DNA from: Capsulimonas sp039928515
GTDB lineage: Bacteria > Armatimonadota > Armatimonadia > Armatimonadales > Capsulimonadaceae
Assembly (NCBI RefSeq): GCF_039928515.1
Contig: NZ_JBDSSZ010000150.1
DNA length: 64,000 bases
Strand: one strand, 5' to 3'
Shown here: positions 17,439-26,057 of the stretch, one piece after another
How positions within the stretch are numbered: the stretch's first letter is position 1
Layout: every line of letters starts with the position of its first letter
The notes under the pieces: model-generated
Seen by the model: the letters and a program-made list of their open reading frames with translations, nothing else
The model's database searches: none
What the model was told of the DNA's origin: nothing
Made by a program: the position numbers and the translations under genes

Positions 17439-18197
17439 ATGGCAAAACGATTGGCGATATTTTCGGACATTCACGCAAATCTCCCCGCGATGGAGGTCGT
17501 TGCCGAGCACATCCGAAACGGCGATTACGACGGCGTCTATTGCCTCGGTGATATCGGCGGCTATGCGGCGCAGCCCAACGAGGTTCAGGATTTGATTCAA
17601 TCCATGGGCTGCCCGACGATCATGGGGAATTACGACGAGGGAGTCGGCTTCGAGAACGAGACTTGCGGCTGCAACTACGTCAAACCGTTCGATATCAAAA
17701 TGAGCGACGTGTCATTCTTCTGGACCCGTGAGCACACGAGCAACGAGCATAAAACCTGGCTTCGCGAACTGCCGCGACAGATTCGTCTCAAAGTGGAAGA
17801 TTTGGACGTGCTGCTCTGTCACGGCTCTCCGTCCTCGACGACGGAGTATCTTTTCGAGACCCGTTCAGATTCCTATTTGAGCAAGTTCACCGTTGGGGGG
17901 CGCGACGACGCGCAAGCCAACGTAATCGTCTTTGGCCACACCCATGTCCCGTTCCACCGCGAGCTCAGCGGCGTCCATTTCGTCAATACCGGCAGCGTCG
18001 GTCGTCCGAAAGATGGAGATCCACGCGCGGGCTACTGCGTTCTGACCGTTGACGGCGATCAAGTGAGTGTCGAGCAGATCCGCCTGAAGTACAACGTGGA
18101 ATTGGCGTGCTCCCATTTGATCGCGGCGGGCCTGCCTCAGTACTTCGCGGATTATCTCCGCGCAGCGGGAAATGTTACGCCGCCCGACGAAGCCTGA
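17439..18197 (+). CDS. Metallophosphoesterase of the arsenic operon
   Basis: 252 residues of the calcineurin-like/YfcE-type fold with all metal-binding blocks: FSDIHANL (Asp9, His11), CLGDIGGY, MGNYDEG, LLCHGS, FGHTHVPF, and a TGSVGRPKDGDPRAGYC stretch near the end. It follows the aquaporin by 11 bases with a good AAGGGA site, so it is the fourth gene of the operon. Its substrate is unknown; the GHTH-NTGSVGRP layout is like that of small cytoplasmic phosphodiesterases and ApaH-like enzymes. Whether it acts on an arsenic-modified phosphate compound, a nucleotide signal or something unrelated cannot be told. A CGC pair (ETCGCNY) is an insertion between blocks. Confidence 0.85.
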   Translation: MAKRLAIFSDIHANLPAMEVVAEHIRNGDYDGVYCLGDIGGYAAQPNEVQDLIQSMGCPTIMGNYDEGVGFENETCGCNYVKPFDIKMSDVSFFWTREHTSNEHKTWLRELPRQIRLKVEDLDVLLCHGSPSSTTEYLFETRSDSYLSKFTVGGRDDAQANVIVFGHTHVPFHRELSGVHFVNTGSVGRPKDGDPRAGYCVLTVDGDQVSVEQIRLKYNVELACSHLIAAGLPQYFADYLRAAGNVTPPDEA

Positions 18198-18558
18198 CAG
18201 TTCCTCACAAGATCAAATAATGACAAGAGATCGATACAAACACAACAGGCAATCGTGGAATAATACCTCGTAACGGTAACAGATTTTCTTCTTGGCGAAC
18301 GCAGCGAGGAGACGCAAATGCACTTCTTACGACGCTCGTCTGCTGGAGAAAAAAGAACGCCAAACCGATAATTTAGAGAGAAGACACACGACAAACAAAT
18401 CTTGGCGAATGGCTCCCAAGGTCCAAATCAGTATTGAGAATTTCGCCCGCTCACCGGGCGTATGCTTGCAGGTCATGAAAACAATCGCAGAGAACGCCGG
18501 CGCGGTTATCCCGCCCTTCCGGCCATTTTATCGGGTGCGCAGAAAGAGGCGCCCGCAT
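18198..18558 (+). other. Leader region before the PAS-GGDEF gene, with a possible 17-codon upstream ORF
   Basis: The 361 bases hold no confident gene. An ATG at 18318 with an excellent GAGGAG site opens a 17-residue frame (to 18371) beginning MHFLRRSSAG, perhaps a leader peptide. The frame of the downstream gene stays open back to a TTG at 18292, but its translation there is basic, featureless and lacks a ribosome site. Confidence 0.3.
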
Positions 18559-20601
18559 ATGGATCAAGCAGCGCGCGCAGCAGCCATCGTCGCCTCCTCC
18601 AGCGTCGCCATCATCAGCTGCGATCTCCAGCGCGGCATCGCCAGCTGGAACGCGGCGGCGGAACAGCTCTACGGCTATAGCGCCCAGGAGATGATCGGCC
18701 GCTCGCACGACATTCTGATCCCACCGGGCTCCGACGAACTCCATGGCGATCTGGCGAGCGAGGTCATCGCGCGTGGAGGCATTGAAGCTCTAGAAGTGGA
18801 GCGCGTGCGCAAAAACGGCGAACGCTTCTACGTCTCACTGAGCCTGTCCGTTATTTATGACGACGACGGAAAGCCTACCGGGATTTGCGCGGTCTGCCGT
18901 GACATCACCGAAAAAAGGCGCGCCAAGGAAGCGCTCGCGGAAAGCGAGGAGCGTCTGAAAAGTCTCAGCGACGCCTCGTTTGAAGGGATCGCCGTCAGCC
19001 GAAAGGGGCTGATCGTGGACGCCAACGCCGCGTTTGTCACCCTCTTCGGTTATGACAGCCTGCAGGAAATTATCGGCAAAAGCGCAGGCGACTTCGCCGC
19101 CCCCGAGTCTCGAGCTCTCATCGCGCAAAAAAACGGAAATGGTGAAGAAGGCGCCTATGAGGCGCTCTGTCAGCGTAAGGACGGCTCGACATTCTGCGCC
19201 GAGCTGCGTGGACGCCAGATCCCATGGCGCGGCGAATTGGCCCGTGTGACTGCGGTTCAGGACATCACCATCCGCAAGGAAACCGAGAATGCGCTGCGAC
19301 GGAGCGAGGCCAAGCTGATCGAGGCGCAGCGCGTCGCGAAAATGGGGAGCTGGGATTATGATCTTGTGACCGGCGATATTACGTGGTCCGGCGAAATGTT
19401 CCGTCTGATGGGCATCGATCCGGCGCAGGGAGAACCGGATTACCCGGGCATGCTCGCACATTACCACCCAGAAGACGCCATCAAGCTGGACGCGCTGTCG
19501 ACCCAGGCGATCGAGCAGGGAATTGTGTTCGCCGTCGATCTCCGGCTGGCGTCCGCGCAAGGCCCTCTGGAATGGCGTCACGTCGCTGGCGCCGCCATCG
19601 CGGATCCAGACGGAAAGACCGTTCGGCTGACGGGCACGGTGACGGATGTCACCGAGCGGATGCTCTCGGAGGAGCGCTCCCGCGTGCTGTTCGAGAACTC
19701 CTGCGACGGCCATTTGTTCTGGGACAAATCGGGGCTGATCGACTGCAACGAGGCTGCGGTTACAATGTTCCGCTGCACGGACAAGGCGGAAATGCTTTCT
19801 TCTCATCCTGCGCTGATGTCCCCCGAATTCCAGCCAGACGGACGCCGCTCATCGGAGAAACGGATCGAGATCGATAAAGTCGCCTGGGCAAGCAAGCGCC
19901 ATCGCTTCGAGTGGACACACAAGCGAAGAAATGGCGAAGAGTTTCCCGTGGAAGTGACGCTGACCCCGGTCACCTTGCGTGAGCGCCCCGTGATGCTGGT
20001 GAACTGGCATGAGCTGACCGAACGAAAACGCGCCGAGCAGCAAATCAAGGACTACGCCATCGTGCTTGAGTACCAGAAGGCGCAGCTGGAAGAAGCAAAC
20101 GTCGCTCTCTCACTGCTGGCGACGACGGACGGTTTGACCGGGCTGAAGAACCATCGCGCCTTCCAGGAGCGCCTGTCTCTGGAAATGGATCTGGCGGTGC
20201 GCCATCATCAGCCGCTCTCGGTTGTCATGCTCGATGTGGACCATTTTAAGCAGTTCAACGACACCTTCGGTCATCCGGAAGGCGACGAAGTCCTGCGGCA
20301 GTCCGCAAAGCTCCTGCTGACGAATGTTCGTGAGACCGATATGGTGGCGCGTTACGGCGGAGAAGAGTTCGTTATGCTTCTCCCGCAGACCGACGCCGCC
20401 GGAGCAGTCTGCATCGCCGAGCGCGTACGTCAGGCGTTTCAGCAGGCCGCATGGAGCAAGCGGTTGGTGACGGTCAGTGTTGGCGTCGCTTCCCTCAGTG
20501 AAAAAAGCCGTGTGGAGTGCAATCTGATCGATCAGGCTGACAAGGCTCTGTATCGATCCAAATCGGGCGGAAGAAATCGTGTGACGAATTACTCAGAATA
20601 A
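18559..20601 (+). CDS. Four-PAS diguanylate cyclase (GGDEF)
   Basis: About 680 residues. Four PAS/PAC units in series (roughly 10-130, 135-245, 250-375 and 380-495) precede a short coiled linker and a C-terminal GGDEF domain. The active-site loop is RYGGEEF and an RxxD inhibitory site (RETD) lies five residues before it, so the protein should make c-di-GMP and be feedback-inhibited. No membrane segment is seen; it is probably a soluble sensor. The ATG at 18559 has AGAGG nine bases upstream and places the first PAS directly at the start; longer frames up to 18292 are possible. The next gene is another PAS sensor, so the two may act together. Confidence 0.85.
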   Translation: MDQAARAAAIVASSSVAIISCDLQRGIASWNAAAEQLYGYSAQEMIGRSHDILIPPGSDELHGDLASEVIARGGIEALEVERVRKNGERFYVSLSLSVIYDDDGKPTGICAVCRDITEKRRAKEALAESEERLKSLSDASFEGIAVSRKGLIVDANAAFVTLFGYDSLQEIIGKSAGDFAAPESRALIAQKNGNGEEGAYEALCQRKDGSTFCAELRGRQIPWRGELARVTAVQDITIRKETENALRRSEAKLIEAQRVAKMGSWDYDLVTGDITWSGEMFRLMGIDPAQGEPDYPGMLAHYHPEDAIKLDALSTQAIEQGIVFAVDLRLASAQGPLEWRHVAGAAIADPDGKTVRLTGTVTDVTERMLSEERSRVLFENSCDGHLFWDKSGLIDCNEAAVTMFRCTDKAEMLSSHPALMSPEFQPDGRRSSEKRIEIDKVAWASKRHRFEWTHKRRNGEEFPVEVTLTPVTLRERPVMLVNWHELTERKRAEQQIKDYAIVLEYQKAQLEEANVALSLLATTDGLTGLKNHRAFQERLSLEMDLAVRHHQPLSVVMLDVDHFKQFNDTFGHPEGDEVLRQSAKLLLTNVRETDMVARYGGEEFVMLLPQTDAAGAVCIAERVRQAFQQAAWSKRLVTVSVGVASLSEKSRVECNLIDQADKALYRSKSGGRNRVTNYSE

Positions 20602-20733
20602 GTTTGCCTTATCGCGGGCAAATACAAAACAAGCCTTCATAGCATTAAAATTTGCTTTTGGCGCAAAGATTTCCCTTGCAAGCCAGTCTTCGGTTATAAT
20701 ACTTTCAAACCGAGTATCGCATGATACGACGGC

Positions 20734-22470
20734 GTGTTTGAAACCGTGGGGCACAACGACGTGGTAATGAAGATCTTCCCTATCGACGAGCGGATCGGAC
20801 TGGAAGCGTCTCTGGATTATCTGGAGACGATTCTGACGCATGATTCGGCCGGATTTGTGTTTCTCGACACGGACCTCCGTTATGTCCGCGTCAATCGCCG
20901 GCTCAGCGAAATCAACGGCCTAGCGATGGAGACATACGTAGGGCGTCACGTCTCCACCGCCGTGCACCCCGATCAATGGCCGGAGCGCAAAACGATCCTG
21001 GAGCGTGCTCTCGCGGGAGAGGCGACGCTCGATGAGCGACGCTCCCCCATCACTGCCCCAATAACAGATGCTCAGCGGCACGTCCTTGTTTCATATTATC
21101 CCGTGACCAGCTCCCAGGGCGTGATCGGCGTCGCGGTTGTCGTCCGCGACATCACCGAACAAGTCGCGGCGGAGACAAAAACCGGGCATCTCGCGCTCGC
21201 GTTCGAAAACACTTCCGATTGCCTCCTCATTACCAATCTCGATGGCGTCATCCTTCAGGTCAACGACGCCTTTGTCGCCCTGACCGGATACCCACGCGAG
21301 GAGATCATCGGCAATTCGGCCAATGTCCTGCATCAGCCGGTGAGCAGCGGCCCACTGATCGCCGATATTCTCGACGGTCTCCAGCACAATGGACGCTGGT
21401 GGGGCGACATTCCTCTGGTCCACAAGAACGGCTCCACTCTTTACACGGAAACCAGTATCACCGCGCTGCTGGATCAAGACGGTGCTTTGATCGGCGCGAT
21501 CAACGCCTGCCGGGATGTCACCAGCCGGATTCACAGCGCGCAGGTTTTACGTGAGACCCAGATGCGCAAGGACGCGATCCTGGACGCCGCTCTCGACGCC
21601 GTGATCACGATCGATGAAGAGGAGCGCGTGCTGGAATGGAACCCCGCCGCCGAAAAGACATTCGGCTATTCCCGCTCGGAAGCGCTGGGAGAACTCCTTT
21701 CCAGCTTGATTATTCCAGAGTATCTGCGCGACGCGCACGCACGCGGGATTGCGCACTATCTCAAGACCGGCGAAGGGCCTGCTCTGTTCAAACGCATTGA
21801 GGTCCCGGCTCTGCGCCGGGACGGCAGCGAGTTCGCCGCCGAGCTGACCGCCCTCCCAATCGATTTGCCTGGGCGCTCTCTCTTCACGGCGTTTGTACGC
21901 GACATCTCGGAGCGCAAGCAGGCAGAGGCGGCGCTGGAGGCGGCCGTCGAACGCCAGCATACCCTTCTGCGCGATGTACTGGTCAGCGTCACCGAAGGAA
22001 AGCTGTGCCTGCTCGGCGGCGAAGAGCAGCTTCCCGTCATGATCGAAACCGTCGGCGATCCGATCGCGCTGACCGTCACTGAGGGATTGCGCGAGCTGCG
22101 CGCCGCCACCATGGATGCGGCGCGGCAGGCCGGCTTCGTTTCCGAACGACAATACGACTTAATGACGGCGGCGAGCGAGGCGGGGATGAACGCAATCGTC
22201 CACGGCGGAGGAGGAACGGCCCAGATAGGACTCGGCGCGGACGGCGCGGTGCAGGTACGCGTGACGGATCAGGGAACAGGGATCGCGCTTGAGAATCTTC
22301 CACAGGCCACCCTTGCGCGAGGATTCAGCACGAAAGCGACCCTCGGGCATGGCCTCAAAATGATGCTGGAGACGATCGATCGTCTCTCTCTTCTGACCGG
22401 TCCCGGCGGCACCGTGATCGCCCTGGAACAGTATGCTGAGCGTCCCCTGCCCAGCTGGCTCACTCTGTAA
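20734..22470 (+). CDS. Three-PAS protein with RsbW-like HATPase domain
   Basis: 578 residues from GTG (an in-frame ATG at 20767 is an alternative). Three PAS domains (about 25-140, 145-270, 280-400) are followed by a short linker and a C-terminal GHKL ATPase domain: AASEAGMNAIVHGG (N box), VTDQGTGIA (G1) and GFSTKATLGHGLKMM (G2). There is no DHp domain or conserved phospho-acceptor His, so it resembles RsbW/SpoIIAB serine kinases of partner-switching systems rather than a normal histidine kinase. It could phosphorylate an anti-anti-sigma factor encoded elsewhere. TATAAT at 20695-20700 is a likely -10 box. It follows the GGDEF gene by 132 bases. Confidence 0.82.
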   Translation: MFETVGHNDVVMKIFPIDERIGLEASLDYLETILTHDSAGFVFLDTDLRYVRVNRRLSEINGLAMETYVGRHVSTAVHPDQWPERKTILERALAGEATLDERRSPITAPITDAQRHVLVSYYPVTSSQGVIGVAVVVRDITEQVAAETKTGHLALAFENTSDCLLITNLDGVILQVNDAFVALTGYPREEIIGNSANVLHQPVSSGPLIADILDGLQHNGRWWGDIPLVHKNGSTLYTETSITALLDQDGALIGAINACRDVTSRIHSAQVLRETQMRKDAILDAALDAVITIDEEERVLEWNPAAEKTFGYSRSEALGELLSSLIIPEYLRDAHARGIAHYLKTGEGPALFKRIEVPALRRDGSEFAAELTALPIDLPGRSLFTAFVRDISERKQAEAALEAAVERQHTLLRDVLVSVTEGKLCLLGGEEQLPVMIETVGDPIALTVTEGLRELRAATMDAARQAGFVSERQYDLMTAASEAGMNAIVHGGGGTAQIGLGADGAVQVRVTDQGTGIALENLPQATLARGFSTKATLGHGLKMMLETIDRLSLLTGPGGTVIALEQYAERPLPSWLTL

Positions 22471-22665
22471 GCTCCTCCACGACGCAATTCCTCTTTCCTG
22501 CCGGAGAACATCGGCGCGAACGAGGAGAAATTGTGTTACAATACTCGGGCTTCGTCCGCGGCGCGCCGCGGAAATCGAACGCGGCTCCGTGACGCGCCTG
22601 CTCCCAGCGCGCCTCTTCGGCCATTCTCACGACGCGTTTTGGCGCTCGCCGCGAGGAGAAACATC

Positions 22666-24042
22666 ATGTCCCAGCAAACTCGAAGCAATCTCAGCGCCAT
22701 CCTGAAAGCCGCTCTCAGCAAGCCTCTTGGGGCCGGCGGCGATGTCCGAATGACCGCCGCTCTGACCGGACGACACCCGGCGGAGATCGTGCAGGCGATG
22801 TCCGAGATGACCAACGCCGAAGCCCTCGCCGTCTTCAACTGGCTCGACAATCCCCGCGCCGCCGACGTTTTGGATGAACTCGATTCGGAAACCGTCCGAT
22901 TCCTCACCGGCAACGCTCCGCCGGGCCGCATGGCCGAGCTGCTGGACCATCTGCCGATGGATGACGCCGCCGAAGTCATCTCCGAAGCGAACCCCGATCA
23001 GGCCGAAACACTGCTGGCCGACCTGAGCAAGCGCGCCCCCGAGGACGCCGCCGAAGTGCGCCGCCTCCTTGCGTACCCCGAATACTCTGCCGGCCGTCTC
23101 ATGACGGACAAGTTCGCCTGGGTCTCGCCCTCCACAAGCGCGACGCAGGTGCTGGCTTACCTGCGCGAAAACGCCGATGCGCTGGAGACGGTAAATGATA
23201 TCTACGTGCTCGACCCGAGCCGTAAACTCATGGGCGTTTCGCCGATCCGCCGCGTTCTGACCGCCGGCCCCGATCAGCCGATCCATGAGTTCATGACGCC
23301 TGACCCGATCAGCATTTCCCCCGAGAAGGAGCAGCAGGACGCAGCGATCCTGATCTCCCGCTACGACATGCTGACCCTGCCCGTAACCGACGAGACCGGC
23401 CTGATGCTGGGCATCGTGACGATTGACGACAGCATCGACGTTCTAGTCGAAGAGTTCGACGAGGACTACCTGCGCTCGGTCGGCTCCGACGCCGAGGAGC
23501 TGGAACGCAAAAGCCCTGTTCAAATCGCCCTTCTGCGTATGCCCTGGCTGATGGCGACCCTCTTTATCGAGCTGTTCGCGGGCGTGATCATTCACGCCTT
23601 CGACGCCACCCTGACCAAGTTTATTCTTCTGGCGTCTTTCATGCCGATCATCTCGGCCATCAGCGGCAACACAGGACTTCAGTCTGCGGCAATTATTATT
23701 CGCGGCCTCTCCTCAGGACAAGTCCAACTGGAAAACTGGCGGCAGGCCGTCACCCGGCAGATGGCGACCACCGTCATCCTCGGCGCCGCCTGCGCGAGCA
23801 CTCTGGGGATCATCGGCGGCATTTGGGACCACCACTGGTCCTTCGGCTTTGTCGTCTTCCTGGGCATGTTCGCCTCCGTCAATATCGCCGGCGTAGTCGG
23901 CACGGTCGTCCCCCTGCTTTCCAAACGCGCCGGCTTCGACCCTGCCCTCACCGCCGGTCCGTTCGAAACGGCTTTCCAAGATGTTGTCGGCATCACCATC
24001 TTCCTCAGCCTTGCCTCCACACTGCTGCGCTGGCTGCATTAA
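22666..24042 (+). CDS. mgtE: Magnesium transporter MgtE
   Basis: 458 residues. The N-terminal superhelical domain (DHLPMDDAAEVISEANPDQ), two CBS domains (around 125-250, with MTDKFAWVSPSTSATQ and MTPDPISISPEKEQQDAA) and five C-terminal helices beginning RMPWLMATLFIELFAG give the standard MgtE order. The channel imports Mg2+ and closes when the cytoplasmic domain binds Mg2+. The ATG at 22666 follows GAGGAG; an upstream frame to 22531 is Arg-rich and unlikely. A TACAAT box (22537-22542) and a GC-rich leader with a 16-bp palindrome (22556-22571) precede it. The stop codon overlaps that of the convergent LysR gene. Confidence 0.93.
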   Translation: MSQQTRSNLSAILKAALSKPLGAGGDVRMTAALTGRHPAEIVQAMSEMTNAEALAVFNWLDNPRAADVLDELDSETVRFLTGNAPPGRMAELLDHLPMDDAAEVISEANPDQAETLLADLSKRAPEDAAEVRRLLAYPEYSAGRLMTDKFAWVSPSTSATQVLAYLRENADALETVNDIYVLDPSRKLMGVSPIRRVLTAGPDQPIHEFMTPDPISISPEKEQQDAAILISRYDMLTLPVTDETGLMLGIVTIDDSIDVLVEEFDEDYLRSVGSDAEELERKSPVQIALLRMPWLMATLFIELFAGVIIHAFDATLTKFILLASFMPIISAISGNTGLQSAAIIIRGLSSGQVQLENWRQAVTRQMATTVILGAACASTLGIIGGIWDHHWSFGFVVFLGMFASVNIAGVVGTVVPLLSKRAGFDPALTAGPFETAFQDVVGITIFLSLASTLLRWLH

Positions 24043-24914
24043 GTACTTAGCTCCGCCACCAGCGCCTTCGCCGCACGGCTTTGGTGGCGTCCTCGGCGCG
24101 TGAGAAGGTGCAGCGGGCGCGTGAAGGCGAAATCACTGACGGGGACGACCGCCACGCGGTGCGTCTCTAGTTCCAGCGCGATGGTCAGCGACGACACCAC
24201 CGCCAGCCCTACCCCCGCCGCGACGGCGCGCTTGATCGCTTCGATGTTGCCCAGCGACATCGCCGGGCGGATCGTCAGGCCGCGCTCCGCGAAGGCGCGC
24301 GCGATCACGGCGCGCGTTCCCGATCCTTCTTCACGGACCACAAACGGCTCGCGACAGAGTCGCTCCGCAAGCACCGGGCCTTCGGCGCGGATGGGATGAT
24401 TCGGAGGCGCGATCACGACCATGGCGTCCTGGGCAAACACCGCCGCCTCCAAATCCGCTTCTTCCGCAAAGCCTTCCGTGAGACCCAGGTCCAGCGCGCC
24501 GTCCAAAAGACGCTGCTGGATATCCTCCGTGTTGGCGATTTCCAGGCTCAGCGCAACGCCGGGATAGCGCCGGTGAAAGCGCGCCAGCACCTCCGGCAGC
24601 AGGTAACTGCCGATCGTCATGCTCGCGCCCACCGCAAGCGTTCCGCGCTCCAGTCCCCGCAGATCCGCCAGCGCCTCCTCCGCCTCGGCCTCCAGCGCGA
24701 ACAAGCGCCGCGCATAGTCCGCCAGGATCACTCCCGCCCCCGTCAAACGCACGCCGCGCGGCAGGCGATCGAACAAAGGCGTCCCCAAGCTGCGCTCCAG
24801 TTCTTGCAGCTGCTTGGAAACGGCAGGCTGGCTGATATGCAGACGCTCCGCCCCCCGCCCGATCCCGCCCTCCTGCGCCACCGCGTGAAAAATCGCCAGG
24901 TGATTGATGTTCAT
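24039..24914 (-). CDS. LysR-family regulator divergent from yeiH
   Basis: 291 residues. The N-terminal winged helix reads HLAIFHAVAQEGGIGRGAER then LHISQPAVSKQLQELERSLG, standard for the family; the effector-binding domain follows from about residue 90 (AVGASMTIGSYLLPEVLARF). It resembles the CysB/CbbR/YeiE branch. It is divergent from a yeiH-like gene as in E. coli, where the LysR protein YeiE neighbours yeiH, and a T-N11-A box lies between them. It probably controls yeiH and itself. The TAA stop lies within the TTAA that also ends mgtE. Confidence 0.9.
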   Translation of the reverse strand: MNINHLAIFHAVAQEGGIGRGAERLHISQPAVSKQLQELERSLGTPLFDRLPRGVRLTGAGVILADYARRLFALEAEAEEALADLRGLERGTLAVGASMTIGSYLLPEVLARFHRRYPGVALSLEIANTEDIQQRLLDGALDLGLTEGFAEEADLEAAVFAQDAMVVIAPPNHPIRAEGPVLAERLCREPFVVREEGSGTRAVIARAFAERGLTIRPAMSLGNIEAIKRAVAAGVGLAVVSSLTIALELETHRVAVVPVSDFAFTRPLHLLTRRGRHQSRAAKALVAELST

Positions 24915-24924
24915 AACTTTAATC

Positions 24925-24937
24925 TATGCGATCCATA
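24925..24937. promoter_or_regulatory. LysR-type T-N11-A box
   Basis: TATGCGATCCATA has inverted arms TATG/CATA and exactly the T-N11-A layout bound by LysR-type regulators. It sits 11 bases from the LysR start and 48 from the yeiH start, the expected place for autoregulation and activation. Confidence 0.6.
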
Positions 24938-24984
24938 AATAACATGTCTTTGCATTATACCGTAAGAACCAGTAAGATAAGTTC

Positions 24985-26007
24985 ATGGCGACAACATTGA
25001 TCTATCGACGAAAACAAGAACGCGGAGGAGCTGTCTGGGGCGTGGCGCTCGCCGCCGCCGTGGCGGCAGTCGCCGTCGGTCTGCACCATTTCCCGAACCT
25101 GGGCATCTTCAGCGCACTGATCCTGGCCATCGTTCTGGGAATGACTGTGGGGAATACGACGACGATTCCGGCGTCTTGGCGAGCGGGAACGCAGTTCTGC
25201 TTGAAGCGAGTGCTGCGCGTGTCGATCGTGCTGCTGGGCTTGCAGCTGAGCTTCACGCAGGTCGGCCAGATCGGCGTGCGGGGGATGGCGGTGGTGGCGG
25301 GAAGCCTGGTGGGGACGTTTCTCTTTACTGTATGGCTTGGAGCGCGCCTGGGCGTGGACCGGAAGTTGGCGCAATTGATCGCGGCGGGAAGCTCGATCTG
25401 CGGCGCTTCGGCGGTGATCGCGGCGAACGTCGTCACGGAGGGGCGCGACGAAGACGTTGCCTACGGAGTCGCAGTCGTGACCGTCTTCGGGTCCATTTCC
25501 ATGCTCGTTTATCCCCTGCTGCCTCGCGCTCTGCATCTGGCGCCGGCGGCGTTCGGCCTCTGGACGGGGGCATCAATCCACGAGGTGGCGCAGGTACTCG
25601 CGGCCGCCTTTCAGGACGGCGCCGTGAGCGGCCAGTTCGGGACGATCTCGAAGCTGGCCCGTGTGATGCTGCTTGCGCCCACGGTATTGACTCTGGGCAT
25701 GCTCAGCGCCCGGCGCGACAGCGACAAGGGCGCACGGCTCGATTGGCGCAGCCTCCCCATTCCCTGGTTCGTGCTGGGTTTTATCGCGATGATCGGCGCC
25801 AATACGCTCAATATCATCCCCTTGGAAATCAAGACGGCGCTTCTCGGCGCCAACCAATTTTTGCTCGCCCTTTCGCTGGCGGCGATGGGCCTGGAAACGA
25901 GCTTGTCGAAACTCAAGCAGGCCGGGATACGCCCCATGATTCTCGGCGCGGGCGCATGGCTATTTATCGCGACGCTGAGCTACGGATTAGTACGGCTGTT
26001 GTACTGA
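24985..26007 (+). CDS. yeiH: YeiH/UPF0324-family membrane protein (putative sulfate or sulfonate-linked exporter)
   Basis: 340 residues and about ten hydrophobic segments. Characteristic stretches are LKRVLRVSIVLLGLQLSF, AAGSSICGASAVIAANVV and TGASIHEVAQVLAA, which match the conserved core of the YeiH family (PF03601). The family is annotated as putative sulfate exporters but the substrate has not been well shown. A divergent LysR regulator gene, as for E. coli yeiE-yeiH, supports the assignment. The next gene is another transporter on the same strand, 50 bases on. Confidence 0.88.
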   Translation: MATTLIYRRKQERGGAVWGVALAAAVAAVAVGLHHFPNLGIFSALILAIVLGMTVGNTTTIPASWRAGTQFCLKRVLRVSIVLLGLQLSFTQVGQIGVRGMAVVAGSLVGTFLFTVWLGARLGVDRKLAQLIAAGSSICGASAVIAANVVTEGRDEDVAYGVAVVTVFGSISMLVYPLLPRALHLAPAAFGLWTGASIHEVAQVLAAAFQDGAVSGQFGTISKLARVMLLAPTVLTLGMLSARRDSDKGARLDWRSLPIPWFVLGFIAMIGANTLNIIPLEIKTALLGANQFLLALSLAAMGLETSLSKLKQAGIRPMILGAGAWLFIATLSYGLVRLLY

Positions 26008-26057
26008 AGAAGGCGTAGGTATAATATTGAGACAAATCTCTGTACGGAAAGTCCACT

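Noticed and set aside
22543..22665. Mg-sensing M-box riboswitch before mgtE
   Set aside because: The leader is GC-rich with a palindrome, but I could not trace the conserved M-box core, so only a leader hairpin is noted.
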